This document shows, in pieces, positions 46,401 to 55,049 of a stretch of 55,049 bases of DNA. The notes under the pieces are model-generated. The model saw only the letters and a list, made by a program, of their open reading frames with translations, was not told the origin of the DNA and did no database searches. The position numbers and the translations under genes are program-made. The DNA is from Byssothecium circinans (taxonomy: Eukaryota; Ascomycota; Dothideomycetes; Pleosporales; Massarinaceae). The stretch spans positions 60,624 through 115,672 of the forward strand of contig ML977052.1 of assembly GCA_010015675.1 (NCBI GenBank), written 5' to 3'. The number at the start of each line of letters is the position of its first letter. Position 1 is the stretch's first letter.

Positions 46401-46699
46401 GAAGTCATGTACTTCTAGTCCTTAGTAATCAATCCTAGCTACCTTAGTAAGCTTGTTAAGCTTCCTGTTTCTTTATCGCGTAACCTTAGTTACCTTAGCT
46501 AATCGTTCAACTAGGGTTCCCTTGAATAGCCGTAGTTGATTGTAGCCTAGACTACTATCTTTGTCCTTCTATAGGACCGCGTTATGCGTGATGGGTCTAT
46601 CTGTTTCCTAAAGGTCTGATTATTAGCTGAGAGCATCCGTAGCTCCGTTCAGCGTTCCTGGGTGATGGTGTACCTTAAAGTTATAATCTACCATTATTT

Positions 46700-48000
46700 T
46701 AGCCTATCTGACCTATCGTTGGTTGAGCTTTTTAGTCATTATAAAGCTTATTAGGTTCTAGTAATCTAAATACACCTCTACCTAGTATTTAGCGCCTACT
46801 AACTAGGCTCGCTATTATTCAAAGGAGTCTACTATCGCCAGTAGTTCCTTATCGTGAACGTCATAGTTAAGTTCTGCTCCTAAGAACTTCTAAGAATAGT
46901 AGAACACTAGTCTCTATTTCCCATCATTACCTTACTATAAGAGAATTACTCCTAAGGCGTAGTCTAACGCATCTATCTCCACTCATAGTAGTCGTTCTAG
47001 GTCGTGCATCTATAATATAGGGGCTAACAAGAACAATTTCTTAAGCTCCTTAAAAGCTCGCTATTATTCTTGTCCCTAGTGGAATCCCTTTTCTTTCTTA
47101 GTAATCTCTGTAAGAGGCGCCGTGGTCTTTAAGTATCCCTAAATAAACTTTTGATAGAAGTTCACAAATCCTAGGAAGGATTATACGTCCTTGACTATTT
47201 TAGGAGTTTTAATATCCTATACAGCCCTAACTTTCTTCGGGTCTATGGCAATGCCTTCTTGAGAGATGATAAATCCTAAGTATTCCGTTTCTGTGACGTA
47301 GAATTCGCATTTTTCCAGCTATAGGGGTAATTAATACTCCCTAAGCTTCCTAAGCACTTTCTTGACGTGTTTAATGTAGTCCTTAAGCGTTCCTAAGGTA
47401 TACACTAGTATATCATCTAGGTACGCGGTCACAAAAATGTCTAAGTATTCATAAAGCGCTCTATTAATGAGTGCCTGAAATGTTGCAGGCGCATTCATTA
47501 GTCTGAAGGGCATAACCGTATACTCATATAGTCTGTACTAAGTTTTAAAGGCAGTCAGCTATTCAAAGCTCTTAGCTATTCGTATTCAATGGAATCTATC
47601 TTATACATCAAATTTTATGATCTACTTAACTCCTTGGAGGCGGTCCATAAGTTCCTAGATTAGAGGAAGAGGGTAATAGTTCTTCCTCATAACGTGGTTT
47701 AGCTGTCTATAATCTACATAGAGTCGCAGCTTTCCATTCTTCTTTAGGATGAAGAGAATTAGTGAAGCCATCAGGCTTGCATTCTCTTATATGTATCCTC
47801 GCTTCAAGTTCTTCTTGATATACTCTCGCAGTTCTGACTGCTAATCCTAAGTAAGCAGATATATTAGTCCTAGGCGCAGCTTCACGCCTTCTTCTAGGTG
47901 AATCTCGTGATCCCATTCCTAGTGATCTAGTAATGCGGTTTCTTCTATTTCTTTAAATAGGTCTTAAAACTCTTCGTATTCCAGTGGTATCATTGGTTAG
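46700..48000 (-). pseudogene. gypsy reverse transcriptase and RNase H region
   Basis: The best-preserved piece is 47,331-47,513 (minus), with [17 protein letters not shown] and the catalytic YLDDILVY box of Ty3/gypsy reverse transcriptase. RNase H is marked by DALDYALGVIL near 46,960. Other segments carry frequent TAG/TAA stops. Confidence 0.75.
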
Positions 48001-49599
48001 GGTTCATCCTTCATGGGCGCAACTCTCCACATCCAAATGACTCCTATTTGTGAAGGGTCCTTCTTATAGATCCTCTTAATCTTATAAGGTGATATCTTGC
48101 CAATCCGTCTAGTCTAACTAGGTGAGCTCTGGATTGCTAGGCTCAATCTTCTATAGCGTGTTCTAGCAACCTTACGCGCTAGTTCTTGGCTGAACATCAT
48201 ACCTTTCTGCTAATCTATAGCAGGATTGTGCTTCCTAAGCTAATCATAACTAATCAACATGTCTTCTTTACTGAGATCCATGATGTTGAGGGATGTCGTG
48301 TCCTTAATTCTAAGTACGTGGAATAACACTTCTTAGGTTTCTAACCTCAAGAATCTATTGCCATAGGATATTAGTCCGTCGTTAGCTAGTACCACTTATA
48401 TTAGACATTCCTTATCTTGATAGGGTATATCATATTTCTTAACTACTTATAGGGAGATAATTATCTATGCAGCTCCACTATCTACTAGTGCTATAAGCCT
48501 GCGTCCGTGTACGCGCACCTCTACCTTTAATTAATAAACTAGTAGATCTAGGTGTCATACGTTGTATAGGGTTATTGTAGAAATGCTCTTACTAGCGTGA
48601 CCCTATCCCTAGTGGCATCCTAGTTTTTTGATCCCTAGGGTCCTTTCATAGACCTTCCTACTGCCTGTTCTTCTAGTAGATGGACCTAATAGTTATCTAT
48701 GTAGCACGCTGTCTAAGGCAGGCGAGCATGCTCTGCCTTAATGTTGTTTTGCCGTGGGAAACCTTTCCTAAGTTTCTCTAAGAGGTGTACTTGACACATA
48801 TCATTAAAGCACTGCTCGTAGGGTAGGTTATTATAACTTTCCCTATTAATAGCTCTAGGCGGGCGTCTTATAGTCTAAGTGTGTAAGATATTATCTCTAG
48901 CAGCCCTATCTTCTAGATGGCCTTATAGCCAGTGTTACGTCTCTAGCAACGTTCGCCATATCTGTCGCGTGAGTGTTGTCTTTCGTCTGAAAGCGTCTTC
49001 CTTAGTTTTGTTAGGAAGTGGTGGGAATTCGTGTCATTTGCATACGTCTACCAAATACTTAGAAGGAGGTAGTAACTTATAGTAGGCTCTATGCTAGGTC
49101 TATGCTACTTCTTCCTTTAGGAGGAGATGAAACATGCATTCTAGGAGGGATAGACATTCGTTCTAATCAATCTCCTTATGTCCCTTATCTAAAGGGTGTC
49201 CCATTAGGTAATAGTAGAGACATGCGCTATTCTTATACACTATTATTTCCCTATCCATCCTACTAGCTAGCTAGTATCCTGCAACGTACTTACTAAGCTA
49301 GTATAGTTAGTAGTGCGTATTATAGCACCTGCTCTATCCTAGGCGTTTGTGCCATTTCTACTAATATTCAAAGTAATGCACGTGGTAGTTATCTTCTATG
49401 TAGTCTATTAATAGGAGAAGGGCGTAAGAGGCTCATCTAGGCGTGTATTGCATACTTTATCTTTCTTGTAGGTAAGTAACACAGTACTCCCTTATATAGT
49501 TGTACCATTTAACTTTGTCATGTTCATCATTAACCTTGATTTATCATACTTTTATCTGCGGACCTTGCTCCTTCATTGCTGCTGCCACTACTTCATAGG

Positions 49600-50880
49600 C
49601 ATAGCCGCCGCGTACTAGCGTATCTTAGATACACATTTTGCCTTTGTATGTATTATCGCTACACATCTAGCATAGGTCTCCTTTAAGTTATTGAAGGACC
49701 TCCTAGTTATCTATCTAGTTTAAGGGTCACGTCGCTTAGGTTGAAATAGATTCCGTGTTACTAACTTTACTATCAGATAGTTCTGTAGCCTGATCTGCTT
49801 CTAGAGGTGGGTAAGGAGTAGGCTGCTGTTAGGGTACCTCTAAGTCATCCTCCTTAGGTCCTGTTACCTTGAACTTAATTATCCTAATCTTTACCGCTCT
49901 AAGCTTGCTCGCTTGGCCCTAGTTCTTTAGGTAGTCTCTATAGAAGTATCCTACTTCACTGCATTAGAGATATGCTTTCTTCTTAAAGCGTTCCTAGCGT
50001 TATTCGTGGGTTAGGCCGTCTAGCTATCTTCCCTTGCCCTTATTAAACTACTTCTTTTATTAGACTTTATCTATCATCACCACATTACCGTCGTGGTCGT
50101 AACGTGGTGTCCTTAGCTTCCTATGACGTCCTAAGTTAGGAATGACTGTTGTATCCCTTTACTTCTTCTGCATAGCTCACTTGTAGAGCCTGTTATTAAT
50201 TCAGGTGGCTAGGTTGATCATGTCTTGTAGGTCTTCTAGCTTATCATGATGGATTATTCTATCCTTGACAACTTCCTTCAGCCCGTTGTAGAAGGCTGTG
50301 CGCAACGGCGCATCATCCTAATTGATCTTTGACTGTAGTTGCTTGAACTCTGTCACATATCTGGCGACTGACCTATCCTGCTGGATCTAAGAGATTTTCT
50401 ACTCTACCTAGGTCTCTTTATTAAGTTCTCTAAACACCTTTTGAATCTCTTCTTTAAACTTTGTCTAGCTCCTAAAGATAGCCTTCGTGTTATCTTTGCA
50501 ATTCCTTATATCGTTTGAGAGGTAGTCGTCCATGAAGGGCTGCATCCAGGTAGCTGCCTTATCCTTTAAGTGCATGCCGGCCGCGAGGATTTTGTCTTTG
50601 TCGTTCGTTATGAGGTTGAACCAACAGTACAAATCCATGTTAGTGAGGAATGGCTTCAGGCCATCTCATCCTCCGTCGTACTTTTCTGGCGCCGCAATCT
50701 TTCCCTAAGGTACAGTATTTCCAGCCTGAAGCTGAGCCATCGCTTGCATCAGCTCGTTAATCTGCGTGGCCTGTTGCTGCAACTAGTTAGCCTAGGTGGC
50801 CATTACTAATGCTGGGCTTAAAGCAGGTGTGTTGATACTACTGCTAGCGGCACGTAGGGTAGCAGGAGCTACCATTACGT
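49600..50880 (-). pseudogene. gypsy gag region
   Basis: A degraded CCHC zinc knuckle reads CSEVGYFYRDY on the minus strand near 49,940-49,980, where CxxC and His/Cys positions have been altered by transitions. Upstream sequence up to the 5' LTR is the expected gag body. Confidence 0.5.
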
Positions 50881-50914
50881 ACGTTTAGGTTCTTGAACCT
50901 GTAGGTAGTCAAAG

Positions 50915-51374
50915 TGTTACTAAGGGGTATACTAGCCTTGCCTAATCCAGGTAAGGGGAGGAAGGTTAGTGTATGGTGTATACATTAGGTAGTGTTCTTC
51001 AGTAATTTAAGAGGTAAACGTATGAAGTAAACTAATTCTATAATGAGCTATAGAATAACTAAGTATCAATCTAGGTAAGAGATGAACTATTAAGAGTTAA
51101 CTACGAAGAATTAGAATTAGAAAGATAAAGGAAATTCGTCTAGTCTTTAAACCACTTATTCTATTCCTTCGCTGAGTCCTTGATCCCACCTAGAGCCTCT
51201 GCTCCTTCTGCTCCCTAGATCTCTGCCTGATCCTAGGATCTATGGGATCTCTAGGTCTTAGCAGGATCACGTTCACGTGACTGACGCCTTGACCCTATCC
51301 TGCGCCCCACCATTCAGTACTCTCCCTGAGCGTATCGTTCCTCCATGGCTACGCTCATACATTGTTTTGTAACA
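50915..51374 (-). repeat. 5' LTR of the gypsy element
   Basis: 460 bp, TGTTACAAAACA...TTAGTAACA in element orientation, with both TG...CA ends intact. It is followed on the minus strand by CTTTGACTACCTACAGG, the position of the primer-binding site; no matching tRNA could be named. Confidence 0.9.
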
Positions 51375-51397
51375 TTGTTGCGGACTATGTAAAGCGC

Positions 51398-53060
51398 TAG
51401 AAGAATGGAAAGTAAAGTAGGTAAGAACCTTTCAAGAGTAAGCTATGATAAACGAGAAATTCATGCAAGACCTTACAACGCTCATGACAAGCTAGCGATA
51501 CTGGTAGATGAAGTGGAAAGATACTATGCATATCTTAGTATATATGGGTGAATAGGTGGGAGAGAGCTAGCGTGTAGACGTGTAGGAGCAGTAACGTTTA
51601 GGTAGAACTTAGCACCTGCGTGCCTTTAGTTATTAAGCTAATCCTGCGCTAACGTAATCTATCCTCCTCGCGTTCCTTGCGCTACGCCAATTCAGTTGAA
51701 TTACGTAAAGTTATCTTCTAGAATAATCCTCTTCCTTATTAGGCCTGCCAGCAATAAGTGGGCGACTTTATTACTAGTGGAGGATATAGCTTTTCCTTAC
51801 CTAGTATTAGCGATAGACAGAAGTAAAGGGGGTGGCTTACAAGAGTATCTTAATCTAGTAGAGACCAAGGCTAGCCTATCACATCTATTAATATAAATCT
51901 ATTAAATCATCCATTGCGATATGCTAGGAAATATACGTGAGTGTCGTACTTAAGACACAACTTTGCTAATTTCTCATAGAGGGTTTTCGATAGCTTCTAG
52001 TAATTGTTATTTGCAGCTCGCCTTAACTTCGCGTGTGCTAGTACGTATGAATGCTGTTGAGACGACATGATTATAGCAGTAGAGATTAGACTAGCTAGCG
52101 TGCGAATATGTAGACTTAAGAGGTCTTGCTACGCGACGTGAATTTTAAACTAATATGCCTGATTACGGGTACCAGGTTCCAGGACTGGTTGCAGTTTGGT
52201 TTTCTGGTTCCTAATCTAACCCCATAGTAGATTACGTTTTAGGACGTAGCGCGCTTCTAGGCTCTCTTTTTAAGCCCCTTGTCGGCTTTACGGACTAGCT
52301 AAAAATGGTTAAATTTCACCGTCCTTAATTCCCATTTCTCATTATCCGGCTCCTGTTTTGAGCGCTGTCAGTTTCGGCCCCTAGCCAAAAATGGTTCATC
52401 GTTCTTAATTCCTATTTCCGTTATTTCAGACAAGGTAGGAGGAGATACAATTCGTGATAGCAACTCCTACAGTGACGTAGCGAGACCTGAGGCAGCCACG
52501 CGCCGTAAATCACAAAAAAAGAAAAGCGGATCTAGAAGGAGTACGCTTAACTACTCTAAAGAAGTTTAACGCTCATAGCGATGGGAAGAAGGCAAGCAAG
52601 AAGGCGCGCGTTGAACCAGGCACTCAGCCTTCAAGACGATGTAGTACGTGAACTGGAGACCCGTTTTGGAACTTTCCCATGACATGACGTCATGATGCCT
52701 AGCCGCCCAGATGGATACTTTTCTATTTATAAAACAGGCCAATAGGAGATTCCGTAGAAACTCCTTGAAAAGTTGCACGTCATTGCGATTCGCTCGGCCA
52801 TGGAAGAGCCGTTTCTGGTCCCGCTTAGCTGACGTCATCAACCTCTGCACAGCCGCGACCGAGCAGATTCCTAACTTCCGGCACGAAAGAATGGAGTAAC
52901 GTAGTTAACTTAGAGTATATCATAATAAAAATATAGTTCAGACCAAGCGGACTCGAAGGGAAGGTGGCACAATAGATAAAAAGATGTGAGTGTTAAGGTC
53001 TTAGCTCCAAAACTAAATGATGCCTGGAATATCCTAACGTTAGGGCTCCAAGGAACCAAA
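51398..53060. other. right margin of the repeat block, nothing coding recognised
   Basis: RIP-like composition fades from about 52,100. A diverged duplication with CTAAAAATGGTT/CCAAAAATGGTT at 52,299 and 52,385 (86-bp offset) is present at 52,280-52,430. A 62-codon frame at 52,711-52,899 has no recognisable content. Confidence 0.5.
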
Positions 53061-53064
53061 TGAA

Positions 53065-53110
53065 GCGTCCCAGTCAGATTTCTCTTCCCGGAGAGTCGTC
53101 CCTGTCAAAC
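53065..53110. repeat. unmutated unit of the 30-bp minisatellite
   Basis: It reads GTCCCAGTCAGATTTCTCTT then CCCGGAGAG. Where it has CCAG or CCGG, the array at 32.2-32.6 kb has CTAG, i.e. the changes expected from RIP. Confidence 0.75.
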
Positions 53111-53180
53111 ATCACGGTGGCTGAGACAAGGAACATGTGAAGGGCCGCGTACGACGTGCCCCTCGGTTCGAAACAAGATA

Positions 53181-54451
53181 CAAGGGGGAGGCATGAGCGG
53201 GCGGCCCCCCTGCTTTAGAGCTTTGGCCATCGAAAGTCATCGAAAATACAGTAAATTACTATACAGAAAAATGTTTTAAAATGACGTATGGCCACCCCCT
53301 GCTGCTATTACTGCTTCACATCGCTCCCTCATATTCATACAGTACTTTTGAATCTCCCCTGGCTTAATTCCCTCCCACTCCTCCTTTATAGCCTTTATAA
53401 GCTCCTCTTTGGTTTGAGGAAATCGAGCCTGTACGCGTTGTTTGAGGAGCCTCCAGACGTTTTCAATAGGATTGAGGTCGGGTGAGTTTGCTGGCCACCA
53501 AAGCAAGCGGATAGCGCTTTTGTGAAAGGCTTGCTTTGTACTATTAGCCCTATAAGGAGAGGCCCTATCCTGCATGAATAGAGCTTTTCCAATCCCTATT
53601 CGAAAGATCTCATGCTCCATAATGAACTGCCGGATGAGAGGGAGGATCCTTTGGGTGTAGCTCTCTGCTGTAAAGTTACCCCAGGCCTCCCTATCCCATA
53701 TGAGTAGTGGTCCTTTTGAGCCGTCTCCTCCTATACAAGCCCAGACCATAACGCATGAAAAGTCCTTAAATTTTGGTACGCAGCAGGCAGGTAGGTACTT
53801 CTCCTCAGGCCGTCGAGTCACATAAACCTTCCCTCGGCCACATCGAAATGACGCCTCATCGCTCCAGACAATCCAGCTCCATAGCTGAGTGAACCAGGTA
53901 AGGGCAATCCTCGCCCAGAATAAGCGATCCTCTATATGTTTTTGGGTGAGGAGAGGCTTCTCTGTAGCAACTCGACGATAGTATCCTTCCTTTGCAAATG
54001 CTTTGGTTAGGGTCCTTTCACAGGCTGCTATACCAAGCTCATAAGCAACCTCCTTAAAGGGCTTCAACCGCTGTGTAAAGGACGACGTAGCGTGATCAAT
54101 AAGACGACGACGGGTAGGTGTATTAAGGACTGGACGACGGCCTGGAGGCTTTGTAGGCGTAATTTGGCTGTGGATAACCCGGCGGACTGTCGTACGGGGG
54201 ATACCAAGTGACTGAGCTATTTTTGAGTAACTCCATCGAGCGTTGTAGTACAGGGCGTGAATTTGAGCTCGTTCTTGGTAGGTTAGGTGACGGAGAGGCG
54301 TTTTAGGGGCCATGGTAAGAATACTGACATCCTTTGTCATCTAGGATTCAAGTTTTATATACAATTTGCTATTGGTGTATCGAATTTTCGATGGCTTTCG
54401 ATGCCCAAAGCTCCAAAGTAGGGAGGGCCGCCCGCTCACGCCTCCCCCTTG
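53181..54451 (-). mobile_element. intact Tc1/mariner transposon
   Basis: 1271 bp with terminal inverted repeats of about 67 bp (CAAGGGGGAGGCRTGAGCGG..., ending CATCGAAAAT) differing at a handful of positions plus one indel, flanked by TA at 53,179-53,180 and 54,452-54,453. It holds one uninterrupted transposase gene and shows no RIP-type decay. Confidence 0.92.
53276..54340 (-). CDS. Tc1/mariner DD34E transposase, full length
   Basis: 354 aa, open throughout. Residues about 15-90 form the paired helix-turn-helix DNA-binding region (TYQERAQIHALYYNARWSYS; KIAQSLGIPRTTVRRVI; GRRPVLNTPTRRRL). The catalytic triad is Asp161 (VWSDEASF), Asp258 (LFMQDRAS) and Glu293 (NPIENVW), with 34 residues between the last two, hence DD34E as in Tc1-like enzymes. 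The usual QDNAPxH motif is QDRASPY here, so Asn and His are replaced, which could affect activity. A second Met at position 10 (MAPKTPL, 54313) is an equally likely start. The enzyme would cut at the element ends and insert into TA. Confidence 0.92.
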   Translation of the reverse strand: MTKDVSILTMAPKTPLRHLTYQERAQIHALYYNARWSYSKIAQSLGIPRTTVRRVIHSQITPTKPPGRRPVLNTPTRRRLIDHATSSFTQRLKPFKEVAYELGIAACERTLTKAFAKEGYYRRVATEKPLLTQKHIEDRLFWARIALTWFTQLWSWIVWSDEASFRCGRGKVYVTRRPEEKYLPACCVPKFKDFSCVMVWACIGGDGSKGPLLIWDREAWGNFTAESYTQRILPLIRQFIMEHEIFRIGIGKALFMQDRASPYRANSTKQAFHKSAIRLLWWPANSPDLNPIENVWRLLKQRVQARFPQTKEELIKAIKEEWEGIKPGEIQKYCMNMRERCEAVIAAGGGHTSF

Positions 54452-54731
54452 TAACTCTCTGAAAACACCCTACAGAATTCGCCACCTCACAACCCTCTAG
54501 CTGGTGCGGCTCGACCATCCTCCCTGCTAGCGGTGGCAAATTTGCTACATCAATAGGCGATGCTATGTACCTATACCTCCCCACGCCACTAGAGGCAAAT
54601 GGCTACTATCTTATCTCCGAACCCTAAGCTACGAGAACATGTCATTTTCGAGAACATATCAATAGTTGATCTGCTTTCCCCGAGAATGATATGATTTGTA
54701 ATGTAATAGGACGTTAATTTAGGCCTGGTTT

Positions 54732-55049
54732 TCAAAACAGTTTTCGCCGTTTCGAAGTCCTCTTCCGACCTAGTGCGAAGATTGATGGAGTGAAACTCTG
54801 CGGTAGCTCAACTGAGCTGTCGGAAGCATCTGAGCTGCATAGTTCCTGGAGGGAGACATAATGGTTGAGGCATGCTTGGGTAGTTGGATGGCCTGGGCCC
54901 AGTGTCTCCTGATAGCCAGCGCAAGCTGTGCGGTACAGTAATGAAGCCTCATTGTACTGTTTCCGTTGATGAAGCAAGTGAGCAAGGCAGTAATGACTTA
55001 ATAACGTGCTTGGGTGCTTCTTTCCTAACACTTCCTCGCTCAGTGCCAG
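54732..55049 (-). CDS. TPR-repeat protein, C-terminal part (5' end outside window)
   Basis: The frame is open from the right edge to the TGA at 54732. It contains kinesin-light-chain-type tetratricopeptide repeats: SEEVLGKKHPSTLLSHYCLA, then QRKQYNEASLLYRTACAGYQ and LGPGHPTTQACLNHY. After the repeats comes a short Ser-rich and basic tail (ALGRKRTSKRRKLF). In fungi such repeats are very often the sensor end of NB-ARC or NACHT STAND proteins; the nucleotide-binding part, if any, lies outside the window, so this is an inference. Confidence 0.65.
   Translation of the reverse strand: MALSEEVLGKKHPSTLLSHYCLAHLLHQRKQYNEASLLYRTACAGYQETLGPGHPTTQACLNHYVSLQELCSSDASDSSVELPQSFTPSIFALGRKRTSKRRKLF

Larger units (their letters stand above)
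43854..51374 (-). mobile_element. full-length Ty3/gypsy LTR retrotransposon, RIP-degraded, minus orientation
   Basis: 7521 bp bounded by two 460-bp LTRs and a perfect 5-bp target duplication TTGTT (43,849-43,853 and 51,375-51,379). The minus-strand coding order is gag zinc knuckle (about 49,960), reverse transcriptase, RNase H, integrase: the Ty3/gypsy order. It is inserted close to the right end of hAT element 2. Reading frames are broken throughout by TAG/TAA, so the element is dead. Confidence 0.9.
38667..51389. mobile_element. hAT-type DNA transposon 2, split by two nested insertions
   Basis: The left end CATAGTCCGCAATAAGCAA and the right end on the other strand CATAGTCCGCAACAAGCAA are terminal inverted repeats. 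They are flanked by an 8-bp target duplication, TGAAGCGC (38,659-38,666) and TAAAGCGC (51,390-51,397), differing by one G-to-A transition. Eight bases is the hAT target size. Subterminal CTTGCTTGACTT-type motifs cluster at both ends. After removing the pogo and gypsy insertions with their duplications, about 3.08 kb remain, a normal hAT length. The transposase lies between the insertions on the plus strand. Confidence 0.8.

Noticed and set aside
50570..50809. 79-codon plus-strand frame in the gypsy gag region
   Set aside because: Chance antisense frame in a degraded gag gene, no recognisable domain.
52566..52899. Overlapping 94- and 62-codon frames on opposite strands
   Set aside because: Neither shows a domain, signal peptide or intron signals; region is at the decaying edge of the block.

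Overview
The window looks like nuclear DNA of a filamentous ascomycete, most likely a Dothideomycete close to the Pleosporales. The grounds are spliceosomal introns of about 50-125 bp with GTRNGT donors and CTRAC-like branch sites, an AA9 lytic polysaccharide monooxygenase, small secreted proteins, an F-box protein, and a block mutated in the manner of repeat-induced point mutation (RIP: CpA to TpA on both strands). The taxon is inferred, not proven.

Layout. (1) 1-20.9 kb is ordinary gene space: an AA9 LPMO (+), a Glu/Ala-rich secreted protein whose natural start reads CTG rather than ATG (-), a possible 72-aa secreted protein (+), a two-exon 198-aa secreted protein (-), a three-exon 371-aa protein with an apparent GC-AG intron (-), a five-exon 1483-aa coiled-coil protein (-), a small uncharacterised gene (-), a 483-aa F-box protein (+) and a nucleoporin-like N-terminal fragment ending in a RIP-type TAG. 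(2) 20,950-21,103 is a tRNA-like gene with two interruptions, one of them a 53-bp GTATGT...AG segment in the D-loop. It marks the left edge of the repeat block. (3) About 21.1-52.1 kb is a RIP-degraded repeat block with almost no long reading frames: a 241-bp inverted-repeat element, a pogo/Fot1 fragment, a DUF3435 (Starship-captain-type tyrosine recombinase) pseudogene, a hAT element on the minus strand, two minisatellite arrays, a GC-rich island, an unrecognised repeat-containing gene killed by RIP-type stops, and a nested structure. In that structure a hAT element (38,667-51,389; 8-bp target duplication) carries a pogo/Fot1 element (38,904-41,019; TA duplication) and a full-length Ty3/gypsy element (43,854-51,374; 460-bp LTRs, TTGTT duplication). 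The gypsy element carries an extra antisense reading frame beside its 3' LTR. (4) About 52.1-55 kb is again unmutated: an intact Tc1/mariner element (53,181-54,451; DD34E transposase open) and the 3' end of a TPR protein running off the window.

How the parts relate. The left genes are independent single-copy genes, probably for carbohydrate breakdown, secretion and housekeeping. The block is a transposon graveyard whose order of events can be read from target duplications: hAT first, then pogo and gypsy inside it, then RIP. The Tc1 element is open and unmutated, so it arrived later or escaped RIP. Coordinates inside degraded elements are approximate because reading frames were followed through stops and indels.
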